From: Wylensekiella montiformis
GTDB lineage: Bacteria; Bacillota; Negativicutes; Selenomonadales; Selenomonadaceae
Assembly (NCBI RefSeq): GCF_009697385.1
Contig: NZ_VUNL01000003.1
Span: 124,001-188,000 of the forward strand
Length of the DNA stretch: 64,000 bases
Direction: 5' to 3'
Made by a program: the position numbers and the translations under genes. Every line of letters begins with the position of its first letter. Positions within the stretch are counted from its first letter, which is position 1. The notes beneath the pieces are model-generated. The model did not search any database and was not told where the DNA came from. It saw only the letters and a list, made by a program, of their open reading frames with translations. Shown here piece by piece: positions 24,963 through 33,854 of the stretch.

Positions 24963-24976
24963 TCTTTTAACGATAG
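24963..24976 (+). repeat. YTTTYAACGATAG motif, copy c
   Basis: TCTTTTAACGATAGG, about 40 bp before the fic start. It was separated from copies a and b by insertion of the IS3 element. Confidence 0.45.
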
Positions 24977-25013
24977 GTGTCACAGAAAACACGGAAAAGG
25001 GGTATTTAAACAC

Positions 25014-26003
25014 ATGAGTGAATACAAGCCGCCGTTCCACACGACGGACAAGATTACCAACTTAGTTGCCGCTATCAGCGAGCAGATCGGCAGGATCAAA
25101 GTGCTCTCGCATGGCAATCTGAATCCGCATCTGAGAAAAGAAAACAGGATACGGACAATTCATTCGTCGCTTGCCATCGAGCATAATTCCCTTTCTCTTG
25201 AACAAGTTACGGCTATCGTTGATGGAAAGCATATCCTTGGAAACCCGAATGAAATCCGGGAAGTGAAGAATGCTTACGACACATACGAGATGATGCTTTC
25301 GCTGGATCCCTATTCTGTGAAAGATTTGCTGAAGGCTCATAAGATGATGATGGAAGGCTTGATTCCGGAGAATGGGAGATTTCGCTCCGGAGGGGTAGGC
25401 GTGTTTGATGGAGATGTAGTCGTCCATATGGCTCCTCCTGCAAGACTTGTACCTGGAGAAATTCAGGATCTGTTCGACTGGTACAAATGCTCCGAAATTC
25501 ACCCTCTGATCCGCAGTACAATCTTCTATTACGAGTTTGAATTTATCCATCCGTTTGCGGACGGAAATGGCCACATGGGCAGGATGTGGCATAGTCTGCT
25601 TCTGGGAAAATGGAATGAGATATTTTACTGGCTGCCGATAGAAGAACTGATTCGTTCCCGACAGCAGGAGTACTATGACGCCCTCGGCAAATCAGACCGG
25701 GAATCTGATAGCAGCGCATTTGTCGAGCTCATGCTGGAAATCATCCTGGATACTCTGCGAGAAACGACAGTTGTCGGGAATGGTGACGAGACGGTTAAGA
25801 AGACAAATCCTTCAGTACAGAAATTGCTTGATGTTCTCGGTGACGAGGAATTGTCCGCTGCTCAAATCATGGAGAGGCTTGATCTTTCTCATAGACCAAC
25901 GTTTCGCAAGAACTATCTGAATCCGGCATTAGCACAAGGAGTTATCGAAATGACAATTCCCGACAGGTCTAACAGCCGAAATCAGAGATACAGGAGAAAA
26001 TAA
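25014..26003 (+). CDS. fic: Fic-domain protein (class II, self-inhibited)
   Basis: A 329-aa Fic/DOC protein that transfers AMP or a related group to target proteins. The active-site loop is HPFADGNGHMGR (residues 179-190); the usual Arg after GNG is His here, while the second Arg is kept. An N-terminal inhibitory helix is present (SSLAIEHN, residues 51-58, with E56), which places it in class II. A C-terminal winged-helix segment (LSAAQIMERLDLSHRPTFRK) follows. The ATG at 25014 with AAAAGGGG upstream was chosen; the frame is open upstream but that part lies across the IS junction. The IS3 insertion 80 bp upstream may have changed its expression. Confidence 0.85.
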   Translation: MSEYKPPFHTTDKITNLVAAISEQIGRIKVLSHGNLNPHLRKENRIRTIHSSLAIEHNSLSLEQVTAIVDGKHILGNPNEIREVKNAYDTYEMMLSLDPYSVKDLLKAHKMMMEGLIPENGRFRSGGVGVFDGDVVVHMAPPARLVPGEIQDLFDWYKCSEIHPLIRSTIFYYEFEFIHPFADGNGHMGRMWHSLLLGKWNEIFYWLPIEELIRSRQQEYYDALGKSDRESDSSAFVELMLEIILDTLRETTVVGNGDETVKKTNPSVQKLLDVLGDEELSAAQIMERLDLSHRPTFRKNYLNPALAQGVIEMTIPDRSNSRNQRYRRK

Positions 26004-26068
26004 ATTGATCGCTGACCGACCAAGATAAGCGACTAAGATACCGACCAAGTTAACGGCATACTGGGCCT

Positions 26069-26307
26069 AGACCTTGATCATAAGCCGATCGAGCAGAGGA
26101 GAGCAGGTCGAGACGATGGCCTCCCTCCTGCCCGCCGTATGATTAGGTAGAAAAGTAGATGGACATGTTCCCGCGAACGGAGAGCGCGTAGAAAAACACT
26201 TATTTTCTGCCTTGACCAGTTCCCGCAAACGAGCGGAGCTAATTGAGGGGCCGCGACATCCAGCTCAGGCCGTCGAGCCACGTGGAGACCGTAGCATTGA
26301 TGTCAAA
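26069..26307 (+). repeat. Structured non-coding repeat, copy 2
   Basis: A 239-bp diverged copy of 5677-5909, roughly 70% alike by eye, with the same edges (AGACCTTGATCATAA and TTGATGTCAAA) and the same two internal GTTCCCGC-R-AACG units (about 26167 and 26219). The interval 26004-26312 holds nothing else. The DNA after its 3' edge is the truncated SLATT gene. Confidence 0.6.
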
Positions 26308-26312
26308 TTGAT

Positions 26313-26651
26313 ATGGGTAGTGCTGTATTGTCTTTGTGCCTAAATCTATATGCCAAGGAATATAAGATTCAAAATGAAGTAAGCCAGCATAGAAATGCAG
26401 CAAATGTGTTGTGGGTTATCCGAGAAGAGTATGTTTCCTTATTAGTTGATTTTGAAGTGCTTGAAGATAGTGAGATACAAAAAAAGAGAGATGTTCTTTG
26501 TAATAAAGTTTCAGAAGTCAACAATAATTATCCTGCAACTGATAAGAAAAGCTACAGGGCTGCGCAGAAGGCTTTGCAAAAGGAAGAAGAACAGACTTTT
26601 AAGGAGAACGAGGTTGATTCCATTTTGCCTAATGGAATTGATAAATATTGA
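26313..26651 (+). pseudogene. SLATT-domain protein, 5'-truncated
   Basis: A frame of 112 codons resembling the C-terminal two thirds of a SLATT protein (SMODS/SLOG-associated two-membrane-helix effector): end of a membrane helix (GSAVLSLCLNLYAKEYK), then QHRNAANVLWVIREEYVSLL and ATDKKSYRAAQKAL. The N-terminal part with the first membrane helix is missing; the gene begins at the edge of the structured repeat. SLATT proteins act as pore-forming effectors in abortive-infection systems. This copy is probably dead, although an ATG is available at 26313. Confidence 0.55.
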
Positions 26652-26664
26652 AAAACATTCAGAT

Positions 26665-26829
26665 ATGCGCCACAGCAGTAAGAACCGATACATCGAATTG
26701 TTTGCGGTTGTAAAAGACGGCGGGCACCTTGTCAGGTTCCGCGTTGTTGCGAAAGAAGGGGATAAGAATAGCGGAGAATTTAAAGTTAGAGCTTTTACGT
26801 CAACAGATACGGCTCTCGTAAAAAAATAA
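26665..26829 (+). pseudogene. C-terminal fragment, phage toxin/nuclease-domain-like
   Basis: A 54-codon stretch MRHSSKNRYIELFAVVK followed by VRFRVVAKEGDKNSGEFKVR and a stop. It resembles the tail of Barnase/EndoU/ColicinE5-type nuclease domains found at the end of phage and polymorphic toxins. The frame upstream has no homology that I recognise. Fragment only; family call is tentative. Confidence 0.4.
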
Positions 26830-26927
26830 GAATAACGATAACGTATATAAACACATATAAAAGAATGTTTTCATTACTTCCGATAATTTATACTTATCGG
26901 AACCTATAGTACGAAAGCATGTATTTG

Positions 26928-27160
26928 TTAATAATTGTTTAATATTTGTTTCTTTGTCGTAGTAATTACCTTATGTATCTTCACATCGAAATATTCAATT
27001 AAGGTCTCATTATCTTCCAGTGTCTCACTTTGAGCCAACTGTTTCAGTCCAGATGGCATGAGGATTGGACGTCGTACCGATGGTACGCTTCCGGCCATTT
27101 CTGCTCCCTGCCTCAGTTCAAAGTAAGTAGGCACAATCCCGTTCTTCTTGCCGGATTGCC
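26928..27160 (-). pseudogene. Unidentified short ORF, possibly a transposase tail
   Basis: On the minus strand: SGKKNGIVPTYFELRQGAEM, SVPSVRRPILMPSGLKQLAQ, LIEYFDVKIHKVIT and a stop. The basic, compact sequence without a convincing start looks like the C-terminal end of a DDE transposase, but I cannot name the family. The neighbouring 26830-26927 is AT-rich with no gene. Confidence 0.3.
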
Positions 27161-27173
27161 TATTATAAAAGAC

Positions 27174-27207
27174 GGTCCCCCATCTGAATCGTATCAGGCA
27201 GGGAACC
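27174..27207 (-). terminator. Terminator at the end of the histidine operon
   Basis: On the minus strand GGTTCCCTGCCTGA pairs with TCAGATGGGGGACC around a 6-nt loop, followed by GTCTTTTATAATA. It lies 17 bp after the nitroreductase stop codon. Confidence 0.7.
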
Positions 27208-27223
27208 GAATCGATAGGTAATC

Positions 27224-27964
27224 TTATAATTTACCGACGGTAGCACCGTAGATGGCAAATTCATCTTTGCCGTTGAATCCCAAGACTCCATTGAGCTTGT
27301 CATCATCGTAAGCACCGAGTGCGCAGACGCCAATCTTTACGGTCTGCGCCGCCAGGTACAGGTTCTGGCAAACGTGGCCGGCATCGAGGAACAGATAGCG
27401 GTAAGCACGGCTGCCAAAGAGATAAGTCATGCGCTCCGGCACGGCACTCCAGACAAAGGTTACCGCATTGTTCTTAGCCATGTTCTGCGCGCGGAAACAC
27501 GAGCAGAATGCCTCGCCCATTTCTTCCGCTGTTTTAAGCGGCAATAAGGCGTGCTCAAAAGCGAGGTAGCGATAAAGTCCCGGCTTTATGCCCTTGACAT
27601 TCTGGATAAAAAGATACGTCTCAAAGGCATGACGCGCGCCAGCCGACGGCACATTGCGTTTGCTCGCTCCCTTTGGCAGTCCCATCTTGACGCCCTGGCT
27701 GCACCAGAGCAGATAAGAAAGTTCCCTTATTGTCAGCGGCACCTGACTGTACTGGCGCACGGACGCGCGCAACTCGATAACCTCAAGGAAGTTGACAGGC
27801 ATATCCGGCAGCAGTTCCGGCTCTGGCAGCGGAATGATTTTCGATCCCGCTGCCACGGCCTTTTCAGGGGCTGGCGGTTCTGCGCCTTCCAGCTTGGGCA
27901 CGCTTGGATTCTTCGCTATTGTCGTTGCGGCCAAAAATTCCTGCGCAATCGTATCATCGTTCAT
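27224..27964 (-). CDS. SagB-type nitroreductase-family flavoprotein
   Basis: A 246-aa FMN-dependent nitroreductase-fold protein, closest in pattern to the SagB/ThcOx-like group (ELRASVRQYSQVPLTIRELS, LLWCSQG, PSAGARHAFETYLFIQNV, GLYRYLAFEHAL, DAGHVCQNLYLAA). It starts 12 bp after the hisIE stop and is the last gene of the histidine operon before a terminator. The residues before about 50 are a low-complexity leader (PEPELLPDMPVNF). The substrate is unknown, and it has no evident role in histidine synthesis. Confidence 0.8.
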   Translation of the reverse strand: MNDDTIAQEFLAATTIAKNPSVPKLEGAEPPAPEKAVAAGSKIIPLPEPELLPDMPVNFLEVIELRASVRQYSQVPLTIRELSYLLWCSQGVKMGLPKGASKRNVPSAGARHAFETYLFIQNVKGIKPGLYRYLAFEHALLPLKTAEEMGEAFCSCFRAQNMAKNNAVTFVWSAVPERMTYLFGSRAYRYLFLDAGHVCQNLYLAAQTVKIGVCALGAYDDDKLNGVLGFNGKDEFAIYGATVGKL

Positions 27965-27976
27965 AGCAAACCTCGC

Positions 27977-28687
27977 TTACATATCCGGGCGAACGCCAGT
28001 CTTGCCCGTGAACTGGTGATAGCTTCCACCTTTGCGGCGGCTCATGAGCTCGTTGAGCAGCTGGTCCGGCGTGAGCTTATGATAAGCAAGCAGTACGAGA
28101 CAGTGATACCAGAGGTCACCCATCTCGTAGAGAACTTCCTCGGGCGCCTGATTTTTCGAAGCAATGACCGTCTCAACGGCTTCCTCGCCAACTTTTTTTA
28201 GAATTTTATCCTGTCCCTTATCAAACAGGTAATTCGTATAGGACCCTTCGACCGGATTGAGCTTGCGGTCCTGAATGACGTTGTAGAGGTCATTTAAGAC
28301 TGTCGCCAACGATACCTGCGGTTCAGGCGGTACGACTGCCACGCCTTTTTCCTCATCGCCGACGAGCTTGCGCCCGCTAAAGCAGGTATATGTACCCGTA
28401 TGGCAGGCAACACCAGTCTGATGAACGCGCACGAGCAGCGTATCGCCATCACAGTCGTAGGAAATTTCGCGAACCTTTTGCTTGTTGCCCGATTCTTCGC
28501 CTTTGTTCCAGAGTTTCTGGCGGCTGCGGCTAAAGAACCAGGTATAGCCCGTCTCAATTGTTTTCTTGATGGATTCCTCATTCATATAGGCCATCATGAG
28601 AACCTGACCGTTCTCTTCCTGAATAATCGCTGGGACCAGGCCTTTTTCATCAAACTTTATCATGGAAATGTCAATGTTTTTATCCAT
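27977..28687 (-). CDS. hisI: Bifunctional phosphoribosyl-AMP cyclohydrolase / phosphoribosyl-ATP pyrophosphatase
   Basis: A 236-aa HisIE fusion that catalyses steps 2 and 3 of histidine synthesis. The N-terminal cyclohydrolase domain has ARxxQ-like [17 protein letters not shown] and the metal site [14 protein letters not shown] with CHTG; the C-terminal pyrophosphatase domain has [12 protein letters not shown] and [15 protein letters not shown]. Its ATG overlaps the hisF stop by one base (TGATG), so translation is coupled. Confidence 0.95.
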   Translation of the reverse strand: MDKNIDISMIKFDEKGLVPAIIQEENGQVLMMAYMNEESIKKTIETGYTWFFSRSRQKLWNKGEESGNKQKVREISYDCDGDTLLVRVHQTGVACHTGTYTCFSGRKLVGDEEKGVAVVPPEPQVSLATVLNDLYNVIQDRKLNPVEGSYTNYLFDKGQDKILKKVGEEAVETVIASKNQAPEEVLYEMGDLWYHCLVLLAYHKLTPDQLLNELMSRRKGGSYHQFTGKTGVRPDM

Positions 28688-29445
28688 CAGAATCTTACCT
28701 CCACGCCACGAGATTTCAGATAATCCTTAACTTGCCGCACCGTGAACTGACCATAGTGGAATACCGAGGCCGCAAGCACCGCATCAGCCTTGCCAAGCGT
28801 CAGCACATCGTAGAAGTGCTCGAGTTTGCCGGCACCGCCCGATGCAATGACCGGCACGTTTACCGCCTCGGAAACCGCCCGCGTCAAGGCGATATCGTAG
28901 CCGTCCTTCGTACCATCAGCGTCCATGCTTGTGAGCAGGATTTCGCCAGCACCGAGCCGCACGGCCTTCCTGACCCATTCGATGCAGTCAATGCCTGTCG
29001 GTGTGCGGCCGCCGTTGATATAGACTTCCCATTTGCCCTCGCCTGCGCGGCGCGCATCGACGGCGAGCACAACGCATTGGCTGCCAAACTTTTCTGCTCC
29101 CTCGCGGATGAGCTCAGGATTCTTAATGGCCGCCGTGTTCAGCGAAGTCTTGTCGGCACCTGCTTTCAGCATGCGGCGCATATCCTCAACCGAGCGGATT
29201 CCGCCCCCCACTGTAAAAGGAATAAACACCTGTGAGGCACAGTCCTGTGCGACCTGCACCATCGTATTGCGTTCTTCGTTGGAAGCCGTGATGTCGAGAA
29301 AAACGAGCTCATCGGCGCGTTCTTCATCGTAGCGCGCAGCCAGCTCCACCGGGTCGCCTGCATCGCGCAGGCCGACAAAATTGGTTCCTTTGACCACACG
29401 GCCATCTTTGACGTCAAGACAAGGAATTATCCGTTTCGTATACAT
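28687..29445 (-). CDS. hisF: Imidazole glycerol phosphate synthase, cyclase subunit
   Basis: A 252-aa (beta/alpha)8 barrel that joins ammonia from HisH to PRFAR to give IGP and AICAR. The start is [16 protein letters not shown], with D11 as a catalytic acid, and [14 protein letters not shown] carries the second. ATG at 29445 has AAGGAGG 7 bp upstream; the longer frame is discarded. It begins one base from the hisA stop. Confidence 0.97.
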   Translation of the reverse strand: MYTKRIIPCLDVKDGRVVKGTNFVGLRDAGDPVELAARYDEERADELVFLDITASNEERNTMVQVAQDCASQVFIPFTVGGGIRSVEDMRRMLKAGADKTSLNTAAIKNPELIREGAEKFGSQCVVLAVDARRAGEGKWEVYINGGRTPTGIDCIEWVRKAVRLGAGEILLTSMDADGTKDGYDIALTRAVSEAVNVPVIASGGAGKLEHFYDVLTLGKADAVLAASVFHYGQFTVRQVKDYLKSRGVEVRF

Positions 29446-29446
29446 T

Positions 29447-30178
29447 TTAATCCTCCTTGGCGGCAATTTCAATAGCCTGTTGTAAATCAAGCGTGCCCAT
29501 ATAAATCGATTTGCCGACGATTACACCTTCAATGCCGTCTTTTTCATAAGGCTTAAGGGCCTCGATATCCGTTGTTGATTTGACGCCGCCCGAGGCAACG
29601 ATACGTACTCCACTCTCGCGAGCCAGTTCAGCCGTGGCCTTGACATTGATGCCTTTGAGCGTGCCATCACGCGAAATGTCCGTATAGATGATGGTTTTGA
29701 CGCCAGCTTTCTTCATCTCTTTGGCCAGCGTCGTAACATCCACATTTCCAGAGACGCCCCAGCCATCAACGGCGACAATACCATCTTTTGCATCGATGCC
29801 GACAACGATTCGTTCCTGGTATTTTTTACAGGCTTGCCGAACCAGTTCCGGGTCTTTTACTGCTACAGAGCCAAGAATAACACGCTGGACGCCTAGAGAA
29901 AGAACCGTGTCGATGTTTTCCATGGTGCGTATTCCGCCGCCCAATTCTACCGGAATCGATACGGAGTCCAAAATCCTTTTTACGGTTTCCAGATTTTCTG
30001 GATGCCCGGCGCGGGCACCATCCAAATCAACGAGATGGAGATATTCTGCCCCTTGCTTCTCCCATTGACGAGCCATTTCTTCCGGCCGATCGGAAAATAC
30101 GGTTTCTTGATTAAAATCTCCTTTTAGTAGGCGGACACATTTTCCTCCGCGGATATCAATTGCAGGGAAAATAAGCAT
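29447..30178 (-). CDS. hisA: ProFAR isomerase
   Basis: A 243-aa barrel that isomerises the aminoaldose ProFAR to PRFAR. The catalytic Asp is in [14 protein letters not shown] and the other in [12 protein letters not shown]; the phosphate sites ELGGGIR and ASGGVKS are present. It lies between hisH and hisF in the biosynthetic operon. The gap to hisH is 43 bp. Confidence 0.97.
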   Translation of the reverse strand: MLIFPAIDIRGGKCVRLLKGDFNQETVFSDRPEEMARQWEKQGAEYLHLVDLDGARAGHPENLETVKRILDSVSIPVELGGGIRTMENIDTVLSLGVQRVILGSVAVKDPELVRQACKKYQERIVVGIDAKDGIVAVDGWGVSGNVDVTTLAKEMKKAGVKTIIYTDISRDGTLKGINVKATAELARESGVRIVASGGVKSTTDIEALKPYEKDGIEGVIVGKSIYMGTLDLQQAIEIAAKED

Positions 30179-30221
30179 GACAGATCTCTCCTTTTCTCAT
30201 GATCGGCAGAAAAACGGCGCA

Positions 30222-30833
30222 TTACGTTTCGATAAAGTTTTTCAGCAATTGCAGACCGACATCACCGGACTTTTCCGGATGAAACTGTGTTGCCTGAATC
30301 GGCCCTTGCGCTACCGAAGCCGTCAGGTTTTCGCCATATTCGGTAACAGATGTGATAATATGCGGGTCATCGGGAACAGCATGATAACTGTGTACAAAGT
30401 AGACATACGGAGCATCTCCTAGTCTCCGAAACAGATCTGTTTTTTGGCGCGGTGAAGTGATCTTCAGACTGTTCCAGCCCATGTGCGGGACTTTCAGTCC
30501 ATCTGCCCGGATTTTCCGTACGGTCCCTTTCAGCAGTCCCAGACCGGCTACACCCGGCGATTCCTCACTGCCGTCAAAGAGAATCTGCAGACCAACACAG
30601 ATCCCCAGCAGTGGTTTTTGATGGGAAAGGGACTCCCGGATAGAAGGAATAAGTCCCGATCGGGTTAAATTTTTCATGCAGTCGCCAAACGCACCAACAC
30701 CCGGCAAAACAAGCTGGTCAGCTGCAGAAATCTCTTCGGGGCGATTGGTGATTTTGGCATCTGCGCCGAGAAAGGTAAAGGCTTTTTCTACGCTGAAGAG
30801 ATTGCCAACCCCGTAGTCAATAATCGCTATCAT
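30222..30833 (-). CDS. hisH: Imidazole glycerol phosphate synthase, glutaminase subunit
   Basis: A 203-aa class I glutamine amidotransferase that supplies ammonia to HisF. The nucleophile cysteine is in LGICVGLQILFDGSEE and the His-Glu pair in QFHPEKSG. ATG at 30833 gives the family start MIAIIDYGVGNL, with GGGAGG about 8 bp upstream; the upstream 29 codons overlap the hisB end and are discarded. It ends with NFIET. Confidence 0.95.
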   Translation of the reverse strand: MIAIIDYGVGNLFSVEKAFTFLGADAKITNRPEEISAADQLVLPGVGAFGDCMKNLTRSGLIPSIRESLSHQKPLLGICVGLQILFDGSEESPGVAGLGLLKGTVRKIRADGLKVPHMGWNSLKITSPRQKTDLFRRLGDAPYVYFVHSYHAVPDDPHIITSVTEYGENLTASVAQGPIQATQFHPEKSGDVGLQLLKNFIET

Positions 30834-30849
30834 TTTTGTCCCTCCCAGT

Positions 30850-31443
30850 TCAAAGCATCCCCTTGGTTGACGGGATTCCGCTGTTGCGCGGATCGTGTTC
30901 CAGCGCATGTCGAAGGGCATGTCCTAATGCTTTGAAGATCGCTTCAATCTTATGATGCGAATTCGTTCCATAAAGGATCTTTACATGCAAGGTAATTCCG
31001 GCGTGTACGGCAAAAGCTCGCAGGAATTCTTCCGTGAGCTCCGTATCAAAGCCGCCGATCATTGGGGCCATCTCTCCCCCGTCGTATACAAGATAAGGAC
31101 GACCGCTGATATCCAGTGATATCAATGCTAACGTTTCATCCATCGGCAGATAAAACGTACCATATCGGCAGATCCCCGCTTTGTCGCCGATGGCCTGATA
31201 GAAAGCGTCGCCAAGGGCAATACCGATATCCTCTACGGAATGATGTCCGTCAACGTCAAGATCCCCGTCACAAGCCAGGGTCAGGTCAAACAGGCCATGT
31301 GCGGTCAGGAGATTCAGCATATGGTCAAAAAAACCAATGCCCGAGTGAATGGCTCCTTTTCCGCAGCCATCCAGATTCAATATCAGTTTAATCGATGTTT
31401 CTGCCGTTTTCCGTTCGACAGAAGCTGTTCGAACCTTATTCAT
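30850..31443 (-). CDS. hisB: Imidazoleglycerol-phosphate dehydratase
   Basis: A 197-aa monofunctional dehydratase that gives imidazole acetol phosphate. Metal-binding repeats are visible: DGHHSVEDIG and GTNSHHKIEAIFKALGHALR, with GIGFFDHML. The start overlaps the hisC end by 4 bp. There is no fused histidinol phosphatase, so that step must be elsewhere (an HD or PHP protein may serve). Confidence 0.97.
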   Translation of the reverse strand: MNKVRTASVERKTAETSIKLILNLDGCGKGAIHSGIGFFDHMLNLLTAHGLFDLTLACDGDLDVDGHHSVEDIGIALGDAFYQAIGDKAGICRYGTFYLPMDETLALISLDISGRPYLVYDGGEMAPMIGGFDTELTEEFLRAFAVHAGITLHVKILYGTNSHHKIEAIFKALGHALRHALEHDPRNSGIPSTKGML

Positions 31444-32510
31444 GCTCGTTCCTCCACAAATGCCTTAACAGCATCATACCATATGTCGTTTTCTTCCCTT
31501 AGGCCGATGGAAATACGAATGCAGTCTCTCAAACCGGAATCTTTCCCAAAGCAGCGTACACCTATTTTTTTGCTTGCCAGATATTCTGTGAGCAAAGCCG
31601 CTTTGGAATAACGGATGAGCAGAAAATTCGTTTCCGATGGATAGACGATTACTCCCGGCAGTTTATCCAGCATAGTGCTCATTCGTTTGCGCTCAGCGAC
31701 GATCATCTGGATGCGCGGCACATATTCGTGACGCATCTGATAGACAATATCGGCGGCGGCCAGAGAAAGCGAGTTCATATGATATGGCATAAATGCCTTT
31801 TCGATCATCGATACGATGCGTTCATCAGCCAGCATATAGCCGACACGGGCTGATGCCAGTGCATACGCCTTGGAAAAGGTGCGGGCTATGATCAGATTCG
31901 GATGATCGTGCAAAAGCGCAGCTGCCGTATGGCCGAAAAATTCCATATAGGCCTCATCGATCAACAGAGCACAATTGGGATGGATATGATCGGCAATATA
32001 TTCGATATCGCTGACTGAGAACCCGTTGCCGGTTGGATTGTTCGGATTGCAGATCACTGCCAGCCCGGCTTTCTGCCCGTTGACCGTTTCCGTAAAGGCT
32101 TCAACATCCATAGAATAATCGTCGTTCAACTGAAAAGGTATTCCTGTCGCCTGAGCAGCCTGAGCATAAATGGGATACATAGAAAAAGATGGTGCCGGGT
32201 AGACAATTTTGCGCAGCTTGTTTCCGCCAAAGCAATAAAAAAGCTTTTCAATGATTTCACTGGATCCATTGCCCAGCAAAATATTTTCTTTCCGAATACG
32301 GTGATTTCTGGCAATCTGATCGCACAGCGCATCGTATTCTTCCGTTGGATACCGGTTGTAGGCCAGACAGGAAAGGCGTCCCATCAGGCGTTCTTCAACG
32401 ACCGGTGGTAAATTCATATTGCATTCATTGGCATTGACCTTGATATCCCAATCTTGTTCTCTGGTATTATACACGGGGATATCTTTCAATCCGTTGCGAT
32501 ATTTTAGCAT
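31440..32510 (-). CDS. hisC: Histidinol-phosphate aminotransferase
   Basis: A 356-aa PLP enzyme of aminotransferase fold I. The PLP lysine is in ARTFSKAYALASARVGY, with NPNNPTGN before it and the Arg-rich end RISIGLREENDI. It converts imidazole acetol phosphate to histidinol phosphate. The start is 6 bp after the hisD stop. Confidence 0.96.
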   Translation of the reverse strand: MLKYRNGLKDIPVYNTREQDWDIKVNANECNMNLPPVVEERLMGRLSCLAYNRYPTEEYDALCDQIARNHRIRKENILLGNGSSEIIEKLFYCFGGNKLRKIVYPAPSFSMYPIYAQAAQATGIPFQLNDDYSMDVEAFTETVNGQKAGLAVICNPNNPTGNGFSVSDIEYIADHIHPNCALLIDEAYMEFFGHTAAALLHDHPNLIIARTFSKAYALASARVGYMLADERIVSMIEKAFMPYHMNSLSLAAADIVYQMRHEYVPRIQMIVAERKRMSTMLDKLPGVIVYPSETNFLLIRYSKAALLTEYLASKKIGVRCFGKDSGLRDCIRISIGLREENDIWYDAVKAFVEERA

Positions 32511-32516
32511 AGAGAA

Positions 32517-33854
32517 TTATTTCCTCCTCAGACGAATGGCATTCGCATGTGCCTGCAGGCCTTCTGTTTCTGCCAGGCGGATAATGTCACTGCTGACATC
32601 GGAAAGTGCTGGCTGAGTATACGAGATAATACTTGTCCGTTTCATAAACGTTTCCACATTCAGCACGCTATAATACCGGGCAGTTCCTCCTGTCGGCAGG
32701 ACATGATTGGGACCGGCAAAATAATCGCCGAGCGGCTCGGGCGAATAGGCGCCGAGAAATACAGCACCGGCATGGCGCACATAAGGCAGAAGCTGAAAGG
32801 GCTGCTCGGTCAAAAGTTCCATATGCTCTGGTGCAGAAACATTGGCAAAATGAAGCGCCTGTCGCATATCCTCGGCAATGACAATCAGACCATTGCGATC
32901 TAAAGAAGCCTGTGCAATTTCGCGTCGTGGGAGGTCTGCCAGTTGCTTTTCGAGTTCTTTTGCGACACGTTCTGCCAGCCCGGCATCATCGGTAATGACA
33001 ATGCTGGATGCCAGCGGGTCATGTTCTGCCTGACTAAGCATATCTGCTGCCGTATATACCGGATCTGCAGTTTTATCCGCGAGAATCAGGATCTCGCTTG
33101 GGCCGGCAAGCATATCGATATCCACATGACCATACACTTCTTTTTTAGCCAGCGTAACAAAAATATTTCCCGGGCCGGTGATTTTATCGACGCGAGGTAT
33201 AGTTTCTGTACCAAAGGCCATGGCAGCAATTGCCTGTGCTCCGCCGATCTTGTAAATCTTTTTGATTCCGGCTGCTCGGGCTGCGACCAGAACATACGGA
33301 TTGATTTTTCCGTTTTTAGGCGGCACCATCATGATGATTTCACGAACACCGGCAACAACAGCCGGCATGGCATTCATAATCACGGATGATGGATAGGCTG
33401 CCGTACCGCCGGGAACGTAAATTCCCACACGATCCAAGGGAATGATCGCCTGTCCAAGAATAGAACCGGCATCCCGGTACGTCATCCAGGATTTTGGCTT
33501 CTGTTCCTGATGATAGCGACGCACATTTTCCGCTGCCTTTTGCAAAGAAGCAACAACATCAGGATCCGCCTCATCCTTCGCTGCCTGAAATTCTTCTTCG
33601 GTCACGAGAAAATCTTCTGGTGTAAAACGGACCCGGTCGATCAACTCAGTATAATGAATGACGGCTTTGTCGCCCTCATTTCGTACATCACGGACAATCT
33701 GGCGCACCAGCTCGGCAGCGCTCATATCCCTGCCGAAAAGTTTCCGATTTGCCTCCCGGATTTTAGGATTCAGTTCAACCTGATCAAAAGCCGCCTTCGT
33801 CAAAAGCCGTTCAATTTCCTGTTCTCCTGCCTCTTTTGCATTGACAATCTTCAT
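32517..33854 (-). CDS. hisD: Histidinol dehydrogenase
   Basis: A 445-aa zinc- and NAD-dependent enzyme that performs the final two oxidations. Motifs: [63 protein letters not shown] and [12 protein letters not shown]. The start overlaps the hisG stop by 4 bp (ATGA), giving coupled translation. Confidence 0.97.
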   Translation of the reverse strand: MKIVNAKEAGEQEIERLLTKAAFDQVELNPKIREANRKLFGRDMSAAELVRQIVRDVRNEGDKAVIHYTELIDRVRFTPEDFLVTEEEFQAAKDEADPDVVASLQKAAENVRRYHQEQKPKSWMTYRDAGSILGQAIIPLDRVGIYVPGGTAAYPSSVIMNAMPAVVAGVREIIMMVPPKNGKINPYVLVAARAAGIKKIYKIGGAQAIAAMAFGTETIPRVDKITGPGNIFVTLAKKEVYGHVDIDMLAGPSEILILADKTADPVYTAADMLSQAEHDPLASSIVITDDAGLAERVAKELEKQLADLPRREIAQASLDRNGLIVIAEDMRQALHFANVSAPEHMELLTEQPFQLLPYVRHAGAVFLGAYSPEPLGDYFAGPNHVLPTGGTARYYSVLNVETFMKRTSIISYTQPALSDVSSDIIRLAETEGLQAHANAIRLRRK

